A DNA stretch of 64,000 nt from contig NZ_AQUI01000002.1 in assembly GCF_000371785.1 (NCBI RefSeq), positions 5,009,352 to 5,073,351 on the forward strand. Direction: 5' to 3'. Below are positions 18,083 to 25,844 of this stretch, one piece after another. The notes under the pieces are model-generated. The model was not told the origin of the DNA. It did not search any database and saw only the letters and a program-made list of their open reading frames with translations. This DNA is from Actinopolyspora halophila DSM 43834 (GTDB lineage Bacteria; Actinomycetota; Actinomycetes; Mycobacteriales; Pseudonocardiaceae). Numbering within the stretch: the stretch's first letter is position 1; the number at the start of each line of letters is the position of its first letter. The position numbers were made by a program, and so were the translations under genes.

Positions 18083-19194
18083 CAGACGGCCACCTCCAGC
18101 GGGAGCGTGACGGTCAACGTGGTTCCGGAAGAACTCCTCCGAATCAGTTCCCCACCCACGGCGGTGACCCGCTCCCGGATCCCGGCCATACCGTTGCCCT
18201 CCCGGAACCGTCCACCCACTCCGTCGTCCGAGATCGTCATCCGCAGCTCCCCCCGCTCCGCGCGCAGCCCCACGTGACACGTGCGCGCACCCGAGTGCCG
18301 CACCACGTTGGTGACCGCCTCCCGCAGCACCAGTGCCAGCTCGTGCTCGGTGGAGGACACCAGCGTCAGACCGCTGTCCCGCTCGACCGTCAACCGCATC
18401 CCGGCACTGGACAGCGCGTCCCGCGCGGACTCCAGCTCACCGTCGACGGTGGCGTGCCGCCATCCGCCCACGGCCGAGCGCATCTCGGACAGGGCGTGCC
18501 GCGCGGTGTCCTCGACCTCCCCGGCCACGGAGCGCGCCCGCTCCGGATCGACCCCGACCAGCTGCCGAACCAGCTGAGCACGCATGATCACCGCCGTCAA
18601 CGAGTGCCCGAGCAGATCGTGCAGCTCCCTGGCCATCCGCTCCCGTTCGGCGACGGTCGCCAAGTGCTCGATACGGGCCAGACGCGACCGCAGCTCCGTG
18701 GCGTCCCGCTCGCTCTCGGCGTGTTCCATCTGGGTGAAACCGATGATCCAGACGAACAGCACCGAGGGAATCACGCCCCACAGTCGCCACGGCATGGCCA
18801 CAGTCGACAGCATCGTCAACGCACCGAGCAGCAGGGTCAGCCCGATGAACCAACGAACGGCCACGCGCCGGGGCTCGGAGATCCCCGCCGTGGCCGCGGT
18901 GTAGACGAACAGCACTCCCGCACCGGTGTTGAACGGCACCGTGAGCGCACCGAGCACGGTCATCGGCACCATCGATCCCCAGAGCGCACGGTCCGGACGC
19001 AACCACGGCACCAGGTACAGCGGAACGGCGAGCAGCACGATGACGCCGTAGAGCCCCCACTCCCACCGTTCGGGGGAGGGGTCGAACGCGGGCTGGAACG
19101 CGGGAATGCCCAGATAAACCAGATGCGCCCAGCCGACCCTGCGCCACCACGCGCAGTTCCGCGTGCCGGACACGGTGACCGGTGTCGGGGTCAT
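18082..19194 (-). CDS. Sensor histidine kinase (HisKA_3 type)
   Basis: 370 residues. About four membrane helices in residues 24-155 with little extracytoplasmic sequence (intramembrane-sensing style). Dimerisation motif ERERMARELHDLLGHSL gives phospho-acceptor His192. The ATPase N-box is LREAVTNVVRHSGA (290-303), with DDGVGG (323-328) and a GMAGIRERV box. The ATG overlaps the permease stop by four bases. It partners the regulator at 17471 and is co-transcribed with an ABC transporter, so it may sense membrane or cell-wall stress. Confidence 0.92.
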   Translation of the reverse strand: MTPTPVTVSGTRNCAWWRRVGWAHLVYLGIPAFQPAFDPSPERWEWGLYGVIVLLAVPLYLVPWLRPDRALWGSMVPMTVLGALTVPFNTGAGVLFVYTAATAGISEPRRVAVRWFIGLTLLLGALTMLSTVAMPWRLWGVIPSVLFVWIIGFTQMEHAESERDATELRSRLARIEHLATVAERERMARELHDLLGHSLTAVIMRAQLVRQLVGVDPERARSVAGEVEDTARHALSEMRSAVGGWRHATVDGELESARDALSSAGMRLTVERDSGLTLVSSTEHELALVLREAVTNVVRHSGARTCHVGLRAERGELRMTISDDGVGGRFREGNGMAGIRERVTAVGGELIRRSSSGTTLTVTLPLEVAV

Positions 19195-19967
19195 AACCGA
19201 GCGTACCTGTACGACAGCTCGGCCGCCGTCGCCGCCACCGCGGTCGAACCGAGCAGCACCACGACGTGCCCGAGCACCTGCCCACCGTCCAACTGGGCGA
19301 GTGCGAGCCGGGCGAGGTGGTGTGTGGGCAGCAGGGCCGCCACGTCGGCGAAGAAGTCCGGCAGTATCCGCAACGGCATCCACAGCCCGGAGAACACGGC
19401 GGCGGGCATCAGCACCGCGTTCAGCACGGCCGCCGCGGCGTTCGCCCTGACCCGGAATCCCACCGCGACCCCGAACAGCGCGAACGGCACCGACCCCACC
19501 AGCAGCACACCGAGAACGCGCAGCAGCTCGACGGGCGAGGCACTGAGCGAACCGGTCAGGGCCGCGGTAACGGTCATCGCCGCCAGCACACCCACCGCGT
19601 AGGGCAGCGCGGCCGCGATCTTGGCGAGCAGCGTCACACCGACCGGAACGGCCGAGACCCGCTTGGCGCGCAGCCAGCCGAGTTCGCGGTCCTGGGCCAC
19701 GCCGACACCGGGATTCATCAGGGTCACCGACAACACCCCGAAAGTGCCGAACATGGCCAGCATCCGGGTTCCCGCGGGTATCGTCCCGGCGTCGTAGTCG
19801 CCGAAGATCGAGACGAACAGCGCGAAGAACCCGACCGGCATGAGAACGGAGAACAACAGCGCCGTCGGTTCCCGCAGGATCGAACGCAGCTCGTCGGCGA
19901 TCTCCACGCGCAGCACCGCACCGAGGCGGACACGGTTCCGCGCGGAAACATCGGTCATCCCGCTCAC
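19191..19967 (-). CDS. ABC-2 type transporter permease
   Basis: 258 residues with six membrane helices in ABC-2 layout: long first cytoplasmic stretch, then FSVLMPVGFFALFVSIFG, and the conserved NAVLMPAAVFSGLWMPL segment before the last helices. The GTG start overlaps the ATPase stop by four bases. It forms an exporter with the ATPase at 19964-20887; the substrate (drug, lipid or peptide) is not readable. Confidence 0.9.
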   Translation of the reverse strand: MSGMTDVSARNRVRLGAVLRVEIADELRSILREPTALLFSVLMPVGFFALFVSIFGDYDAGTIPAGTRMLAMFGTFGVLSVTLMNPGVGVAQDRELGWLRAKRVSAVPVGVTLLAKIAAALPYAVGVLAAMTVTAALTGSLSASPVELLRVLGVLLVGSVPFALFGVAVGFRVRANAAAAVLNAVLMPAAVFSGLWMPLRILPDFFADVAALLPTHHLARLALAQLDGGQVLGHVVVLLGSTAVAATAAELSYRYARL

Positions 19968-20887
19968 AGTGCCACCTCCGCGATTCCGGTGTCGGTTCGC
20001 GCTGCGGCGGAGTCGGTCAGCGCCATCACCGATTCCTCGAGCCCGGCCCCTTCGACCCGCAGCTCACTCAGCCCCTGGTCCGCGTCCAGCAGTTCGCGCA
20101 GCAGCGCCTCCGGGGCCCGGGTACCCAGTCGCACGGTCTCCTCGTGCGTCTCGACGGAGATCACCCCGGCGAGCCGGGTCAGCTCGGAACGGGACAGGTT
20201 CGTACGTGCCGTGACGGTGCGGTCGGGCAGCCGGTTCGCCAGCGTTTCGGGGGGATCGTCGGCCAACACCGTTCCGTGATCGACGACCACGATCCGATCG
20301 GCCACCGCGGCAGCCTCCTCGATCAGGTGAGTGGTCACCAACACCCCGGTGCCCTCCGCGCGGCGCCGCTCCACGATCCGCCGGAAGTGCCTGCGCGCGG
20401 ACACGTCCAGGCCTGCCGTCGGCTCGTCCAGAATCAGCAGCGCCGGCTCGTTGACCAGGGCCATCGCCAACCGGACACGCTGCTGCTGCCCACCCGAGAG
20501 CTCGGCTGCCCCTCGGCCCGCGAGTTCGTCCAGCCCGAGTTCGGTGAGCACCGGCCCCGCGGCCGCGGACGGGCGACCGCAACGCACGGCGGCCCCGGTC
20601 ACCAGCTCCCGCACTTTGAGCGTCCGCGGCAGACCGAAGGACTGCTGCACCACCCCCAGATGCCGCCGGACGGCGGCCCGCCGCGGATCGCCCCCGACCG
20701 TTCGCAGGGTTCCGCGCCGAGCCGACAGCAGTCCGGTCGCGAGATTCACCAGGGTGGTCTTGCCCGCACCGTTCGCCCCGAGCAGCGCCACGCACTCCCC
20801 GGCCTCGACCCGCAGGTCCACTCCCCGCAGCGCATCCGTGCTCCCGTACCGGAACCACACGCCCCGCGCGTCCAACACAGTCCTCAT
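19964..20887 (-). CDS. ABC transporter ATP-binding protein
   Basis: 307 residues. Walker A GANGAGKTT (37-45); Q-loop VVQQSFG; signature LSGGQQQR; Walker B LLILDEPTAGLD; switch His in VTTHLIEEA. A C-terminal domain of about 90 residues follows the nucleotide-binding fold, as in drug-export ATPases of the CcmA type. ATG 20887 follows GGGAGGGG. First gene of the ATPase-permease-kinase-regulator operon, all joined by 1-4 base overlaps. Confidence 0.93.
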   Translation of the reverse strand: MRTVLDARGVWFRYGSTDALRGVDLRVEAGECVALLGANGAGKTTLVNLATGLLSARRGTLRTVGGDPRRAAVRRHLGVVQQSFGLPRTLKVRELVTGAAVRCGRPSAAAGPVLTELGLDELAGRGAAELSGGQQQRVRLAMALVNEPALLILDEPTAGLDVSARRHFRRIVERRRAEGTGVLVTTHLIEEAAAVADRIVVVDHGTVLADDPPETLANRLPDRTVTARTNLSRSELTRLAGVISVETHEETVRLGTRAPEALLRELLDADQGLSELRVEGAGLEESVMALTDSAAARTDTGIAEVAL

Positions 20888-21011
20888 CGGCCCCTCCCGT
20901 CCGCTCACCTCCCACGATCGCGCCTGCCTCCCGCCGAGCGGTAGTGAAGTGACGTCACCTCTCGTGGATGACAAAAGTCAGTCCGGCGGAAGCGGTGACG
21001 GACGAGAAACA

Positions 21012-21052
21012 CCCCGGGAGGACGGTGTGCGGGACACGCCGTCCTCCCGGGG
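21012..21052 (-). terminator. putP terminator
   Basis: Perfect 14-bp stem CCCCGGGAGGACGG / CCGTCCTCCCGGGG with a 13-base loop, 50 bp beyond the putP stop. On the minus strand it runs into TGTTTCTCG. Confidence 0.88.
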
Positions 21053-21101
21053 CGGAAACGGGCCGGCTCGAAGCCGACGCGGAACGATCCGCAGCGGATC
21101 C

Positions 21102-22619
21102 TCAGGCCTCGGCGGCCGTGCGCTCCTCGACGGGCTCGGCCATGGATCCGGACCAGAGCCGTTCGGGGCGCTTGCCGAACCCGTTGAACACCACGATGGC
21201 CAGCAGCGCCACGGCCCACCCGGGGATCATCGCGTAAACGCCGGTGCCGTTGAGCGCGTCCACGTTCTGCCACACCACGACGGTGACCGCACCACCGATG
21301 ATGCCGCCGAGTGCTCCGCTCCAGGTCATGCGCGACCAGAACAGCGAAAGCAGAATCACCGGACCGAAAGCGGAACCGAAGCCCGCCCACGCGTAGGACA
21401 CGATGTCCAGCACCGCACCACCGCCGAGCGCGATCACGTAGGCGACGAGCGCCACCAAGATCACGGCGCCCCGCCCGACCCACACGAGGGCACGTTCCGA
21501 GGCGGCCCTGTTGACGAAGGCGCGGTAGAAGTCCTCGGTCAACGCCGTGGAGGCGACCAACAGCTGACTGTCGGCCGAGGACATGATCGCGGCCAGCACC
21601 GCGGCCAGCAGAACACCGGCGACCCAGGGGTTCAGCAGCTGCTGTGCCAGTGCGATGAACACCCGCTCCGGGTTGTCCAGGGGCTGGTCCAGCAAGCCGA
21701 TGCCGACCAGACCGACCAGCGAGGTCCCGGCGAGGGTCACCAGCACCCAGCCGGTGCTGATCCGGCGGGCGACGGGGATGTGGTGCACACTGCGGATGCC
21801 CATGAACCGGGCGAGAATGTGCGGCTGACCGAAGTAGCCCGGCCCCCAGGCCAGCAGGGACACGATCGAGATGAACCCGAGCTCGCTGCCGCTCGACCAG
21901 CTCCCGTCGGTGAAGCTCGCCTCCTGCCCTATGTCCAGCAGCGCCGGGGAGTGCCCGGTCAGCGTGCTGCCCAGCCCGCCGAATCCACCGAGCAGGGCGA
22001 TCCCCACCATCGGCAGCACCAGCAGCGCCAGGAACATCAGCGTTCCCTGCACCACGTCGGTGAAGCTCACCGCGAGGAACCCGCCGAGGAAGGCGTACAG
22101 CACGATCACCGCCACGGACACGCTGATCGCCAGCCTCGAGTCCACGCCGAACAAGTCCTCGAACAGCACGCCGCCCGCGACGAGACCGCTGGCGACGTAC
22201 ACGGTGAAGAACACCACGATCACGAGGGCGGAGACCATGCGCAGCGTCCTGGTCCGGTCCTCGAAGCGCGACTCCAGATAGGCGGACAGGCTCACCGCGT
22301 TGCTCGCGCGCTCGGTGTAGGTGCGCAGCCGTGGAGCGATGAACAGCCAGTTGAGATACGTACCGAGGGCCAGCCCCACCGCGATCCAGGTGGCCCCCAC
22401 TCCCTGGGCGTAGACCGCTCCGGGCAGGCCGAGCAGCAACCACCCGGACATGTCGCTGGCCTGCGCCGAGAGCGCCGCCGTCGGCGCGTTCAGGCGGCGG
22501 CCACCGAGCGCGAAGTCCGCGAGGGTGTTGGTTCGTCGGTAGACCCACACCCCGATCACGATCATGACGACCAGGTACGCGGCGAAGGTCGTCAGTACCG
22601 ACGGGCTGATTTCAAACAC
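21102..22619 (-). CDS. putP: Sodium/proline symporter PutP
   Basis: 505 residues, about 13 membrane helices. SSS-family motifs include the helix-1 segment, the LSAQASDMSGWLLLGLPGAV region (sodium site) and AAIMSSADSQLLVASTALTE near residue 330. The closest pattern is sodium/proline symport, feeding proline as nutrient or osmolyte. The GTG start is taken because AAGGAG lies five bases upstream; longer frames to 22850 have no support. Monocistronic, with a strong terminator. Confidence 0.9.
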   Translation of the reverse strand: MFEISPSVLTTFAAYLVVMIVIGVWVYRRTNTLADFALGGRRLNAPTAALSAQASDMSGWLLLGLPGAVYAQGVGATWIAVGLALGTYLNWLFIAPRLRTYTERASNAVSLSAYLESRFEDRTRTLRMVSALVIVVFFTVYVASGLVAGGVLFEDLFGVDSRLAISVSVAVIVLYAFLGGFLAVSFTDVVQGTLMFLALLVLPMVGIALLGGFGGLGSTLTGHSPALLDIGQEASFTDGSWSSGSELGFISIVSLLAWGPGYFGQPHILARFMGIRSVHHIPVARRISTGWVLVTLAGTSLVGLVGIGLLDQPLDNPERVFIALAQQLLNPWVAGVLLAAVLAAIMSSADSQLLVASTALTEDFYRAFVNRAASERALVWVGRGAVILVALVAYVIALGGGAVLDIVSYAWAGFGSAFGPVILLSLFWSRMTWSGALGGIIGGAVTVVVWQNVDALNGTGVYAMIPGWAVALLAIVVFNGFGKRPERLWSGSMAEPVEERTAAEA

Positions 22620-23067
22620 TGCTACTCCTTCAGCCGAGATGGCACATGCACTCCCGACGAGGCGGACTGCTGGGTCGACGTTCGCGTCTCGAGGCCAACA
22701 CGTGTATTCGCGGTAAGTGTGCGATGGATAGTAGGTGACCTCGGACACGGCGTGTTCATGCGGCCCTACACGAGTTGTGGCTCTTCCTTGTCCGTCCGGA
22801 CAACGAAAGGGCCGGCCAGAACGGCCGAACGTCGTAATCCGGTACGACACGCGGATTCACCCGCGCTACGTCAACGAATCCGCACGATGTGTGCCCGAAA
22901 TCAACCACGGCAGCACTTCTCGCGCACCGCGCGATCGTCGATTTCTTCCGGACCGACCGGCTCGGGGATGCGGCGGATCCCCGAATGGGCGTGCCGAGAT
23001 CCGCGTTCCGGAATCGAGTGCCCCGCCACCCGCACTACGGTCGCCCTGCGCGGGTGGCGGTGCTCCG
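22620..23067. other. Intergenic region upstream of putP
   Basis: No gene recognised in 448 bp. It should hold the putP promoter. Open frames on both strands lack protein-like composition. Nothing repeated or palindromic stands out. Confidence 0.5.
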
Positions 23068-23874
23068 CTACGAGCCGTCCCGTTCGGGCAGCCGGGCGAA
23101 GACCTCGGCGGCCGGGGAACCGGGGTCGGCCGTGACGAGGACGAGCTGCTGGTCGTCCTCCTCGATCGGCAGCACGTCGCAGTTGACGCGGAGCCGCCCG
23201 AGTTCGGGGTGGGCGAGGACCTTGCGCCGGTGTCCGGGAGCGTGGACCGGGTGGGTGCCCCAGAGCCCGCGGAACTCGTCGCTGCTCGCGAACAGCTCCG
23301 TCAGCAGCCGCGAGAGCGGTTCGTCGTCCGGGTACCGCGCACTCGCGGCACGCAGCCGCGCCGCCGCTATGGGGCCGAACGCCTCCGTCGCGGAGTTCTC
23401 GTCGGGCCCGATCCGCAGGAAGTGGCGCCGGGCGAGGTTCGGCTCGTCCCGCAGGCCTTCGAGCAGGGCCTCCGCCAGTGGGTTCCAGGCGATGGCGCTG
23501 TAGGTGGCGTCGGTGACGAGGGCAGCCGTGCCCGGGATCCGGTGCAGCATCGCGGTCACGTGGGGGCGAACCCGGCGCACCGGCCCGGTGAGTGGTGTCG
23601 CGTCCGCACCTGCCAGTCGGAAGAGATGCGTTCGCTCCGCCCACGAGAGGTGCAGAGCTTCGGCGAGCGTGTCCAGGATGCGCGACGAGGGACGCGGTCC
23701 GCGCGCCTGCTCCAGGCGGGTGTAGTAGTCGACGGACATGTGGGCGAGCCGGGCTACCTCGTCACGGCGCAGCCCCGGTGTGCGCCTGCGTTGCCCGGCG
23801 GGCACACCGACGTCGGCCGGAGTGAGGCGAGCCCGCCTGGTGCGCAGGAAGTCCGCGAGTTCCGTACGTGGCAT
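23068..23874 (-). CDS. XRE-family regulator with MmyB-like ligand domain
   Basis: 268 residues. The helix-turn-helix (about 10-80, with RTPGLRRDEVARLAHMSVDYYTRLEQ) and a C-terminal MmyB-like domain (about 100-265) that binds a small ligand in homologues. ATG 23874 follows AGGAGG. It diverges from the SDR gene with 77 bp between starts, the classic layout for a regulator of the neighbouring SDR. Confidence 0.88.
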   Translation of the reverse strand: MPRTELADFLRTRRARLTPADVGVPAGQRRRTPGLRRDEVARLAHMSVDYYTRLEQARGPRPSSRILDTLAEALHLSWAERTHLFRLAGADATPLTGPVRRVRPHVTAMLHRIPGTAALVTDATYSAIAWNPLAEALLEGLRDEPNLARRHFLRIGPDENSATEAFGPIAAARLRAASARYPDDEPLSRLLTELFASSDEFRGLWGTHPVHAPGHRRKVLAHPELGRLRVNCDVLPIEEDDQQLVLVTADPGSPAAEVFARLPERDGS

Positions 23875-23951
23875 GTCGCCTCCTGTCCACACCCGTGAGG
23901 GGGATCGTCCGTACCTGGTCGGGCCGACGGGTGGCTGGAACCGTCAGGGGC

Positions 23952-24668
23952 ATGAAGCATTCGACAGCTCTGGTCACCGGTGCCAACAAGGGTATCGGCA
24001 AGGAAATCGCCCGGCTGCTCATCGCCGCCGGGATGACGGTGTACGTCGGTTCCCGCGACACCGAGCGCGGTCGGCGAGCCGTCGAGGAGCTCGGCGGTGA
24101 CGCCCGGCTCGTGCGGCTGGACGTCACCGACTCCGCCTGCATCGCCGAAGCCGCCGGAACGGTCAGCACGCTGGACGTCCTGGTCAACAACGCCGGGATC
24201 TCGGACTCCTTCGCGGAGGCCCCCGATTCCGGGGCGGAGGAGTTCCGGCGCGTCCACGAGACCAACGTGTTCGGCGTGCTGGAGGTCACCAACGCACTCC
24301 TGCCAGCGCTGCGGCGCTCGGCCCACCCGCGCGTCGTCAACGTCTCCAGCGGCACCGGGTCGCTGACGTGGAGCACGAACACCAACCCCCAGTTCGCGAC
24401 CGGAGGAGGAGGTGCCGCCGCCTACCGGGCGTCGAAGGCCGCGCTCAACGCGCTGACCGTTCTCCACGCGCAGAGCCTCTCCGGGGAGGGCTTCAAGGTG
24501 AACGCGCTCGCTCCCGGGTTGCGGGCCACCGAGCTCAACGACAGGGCGGCGAGCGACGGCGGGGATCCGGCCGAGGCAGCCGAGCAGGCGGTCCGGCTGG
24601 CGCTGCTGGACGACGACGGCCCCAGCGGCGAGTTCTTCTCCTGGGACGGGACGACGGTGCCGTGGTGA
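23952..24668 (+). CDS. Short-chain dehydrogenase/reductase
   Basis: 238 residues. Cofactor motif TGANKGIG (9-16); NNAG at about 78; catalytic Ser in VNVSSGTGS; YRASK with catalytic Tyr and Lys near residue 157-161. The insertion between the Ser and Tyr motifs resembles carbonyl-reductase-like SDRs using NADPH. Probably under control of the divergent XRE/MmyB regulator. The substrate is unknown. Confidence 0.9.
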   Translation: MKHSTALVTGANKGIGKEIARLLIAAGMTVYVGSRDTERGRRAVEELGGDARLVRLDVTDSACIAEAAGTVSTLDVLVNNAGISDSFAEAPDSGAEEFRRVHETNVFGVLEVTNALLPALRRSAHPRVVNVSSGTGSLTWSTNTNPQFATGGGGAAAYRASKAALNALTVLHAQSLSGEGFKVNALAPGLRATELNDRAASDGGDPAEAAEQAVRLALLDDDGPSGEFFSWDGTTVPW

Positions 24669-24755
24669 GCGAACGTCCGGTCGGTCGCGCGCTCCCGGCT
24701 GAGATCCGCGATCAAGCGTTCACCGGCCGCGGGTGCGGCGGATAGGCTCCCGAAC

Positions 24756-25541
24756 GTGCGACACCACACGATCCGAGGCGCTGAGCTGGCCACCCGGCAG
24801 TCGGGCAACGGCGACCGTGAACTCGTGTTCGTTCACGGCTTCCAGAACGACCACACGGGATGGCGTCCGCTGGAGGAACGGCTCGACGGGGACAAGTACC
24901 GGTCCACGTTCTTCGATCTGGCAGGCTGCGGCGCGAGCGGGGGAGCCGAGACGTGGCGGCGTTGCACGATCGACGAGTACGGCGCCGACCTGACGGGCCT
25001 GTGCGCGGAGCTCGACATCGACCGGCCGGTCGTGGTCGGGCACAGTCTCGGCGGCGCGATCGCGCTGCGGGCCGTGCTCGATCACCCGGACCGGTTCGCC
25101 GGGCTCGTGCTCATGGCTCCCGCGTCGACCACCGGCCTCGACTTCCTGCCCGACGAGGCGAGTTTCGAAGCGCTCGCCCACCCGACGCGGGACCAGCAGC
25201 GCGCATTCGCTCGCGCGGCGTTCCGCCGGCCCCCGTCCGCGGAGCACCTGGAGGAACTCATGGGGGCGGTCGAGTCGGCGTCGCCGGAGCACATCGAGGG
25301 GTCGGCCCACGCGATGCGGAACTTCACCCCCCGATCGGAGCTCGCCGCCGTCGACGTGCCCACGCTGCTCGTCTGCGGTGATCGCGACCGGCACGTCCCG
25401 CTGCGCAACCACCTGGACACCCAGCAGGCCATTCCGCGGTGCGGGCTGCAGGTGTACTTCGACATCGGGCACGTGCCGTTCGTCGAGGCTCCCGACAGCT
25501 GTGCCGTCGACATCGAGCGATTCCTCGCCACGATCGCTTGA
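24756..25541 (+). CDS. Alpha/beta hydrolase
   Basis: 261 residues. Oxyanion segment VFVHGFQNDHTGW; nucleophile elbow VGHSLGG (catalytic Ser near residue 94); acid Asp in VCGDRDRHVP; catalytic His in DIGHVPFVEAP. An esterase, lactonase or similar enzyme. The GTG start at 24756 is the only well-placed start. It lies 87 bp after the SDR and may be co-transcribed. Confidence 0.88.
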   Translation: MRHHTIRGAELATRQSGNGDRELVFVHGFQNDHTGWRPLEERLDGDKYRSTFFDLAGCGASGGAETWRRCTIDEYGADLTGLCAELDIDRPVVVGHSLGGAIALRAVLDHPDRFAGLVLMAPASTTGLDFLPDEASFEALAHPTRDQQRAFARAAFRRPPSAEHLEELMGAVESASPEHIEGSAHAMRNFTPRSELAAVDVPTLLVCGDRDRHVPLRNHLDTQQAIPRCGLQVYFDIGHVPFVEAPDSCAVDIERFLATIA

Positions 25542-25844
25542 GCGGTGCCTCGGCGGGAACCACCAGACCGAACCGGCGTTTCGGGAACGGACAACGGGCG
25601 AGCGGCACTCGCCGGTTCGGAACGTCCGCGGGAAGTGGGCCGGATGTTCCCGACCGGCTATCGAAGTCGCACCGGACACCGTGGGGGCGTCCTGGCCGGC
25701 TCTCGTCGTTTCGCGGGGGAGAAGTGGGACGGAACCGGATGTAACCGTTCGAGTCGGACGGTAGAAGCGGCCGCGGACTCGCACCGGGTGCTACGTGATC
25801 CGGACCCGAAAACAGCGCAGCCCGCACTCGCACAGCACGATCCG
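25542..25844. other. Left junction of the accessory island
   Basis: No intact gene. The open frame continuing into the NACHT gene is low in protein signal. It contains the 57-bp toxin-gene duplicate. This marks where accessory DNA begins after the SDR-hydrolase genes. Confidence 0.5.
25757..25813 (+). pseudogene. 57-bp duplicate of the toxin gene interior
   Basis: 55 of 57 bases match 28694-28750, which encode residues inside the toxin at 28600. The same reading (VEAAADSHRVLRDPDP) is preserved here but has no start or end. It is the trace of a second toxin-antitoxin copy or of a recombination event that brought in the NACHT gene. Confidence 0.85.

Noticed and set aside
20331-23135. 934-codon plus-strand frame across the ABC ATPase and putP
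   Set aside because: Spans two convincing minus-strand genes and their terminator; no domain-like sequence.
25545-25844. N-terminal extension of the NACHT frame
   Set aside because: Reads through the toxin-gene duplicate and Arg-rich sequence; the protein-like part begins after ATG 25845 or 25935.
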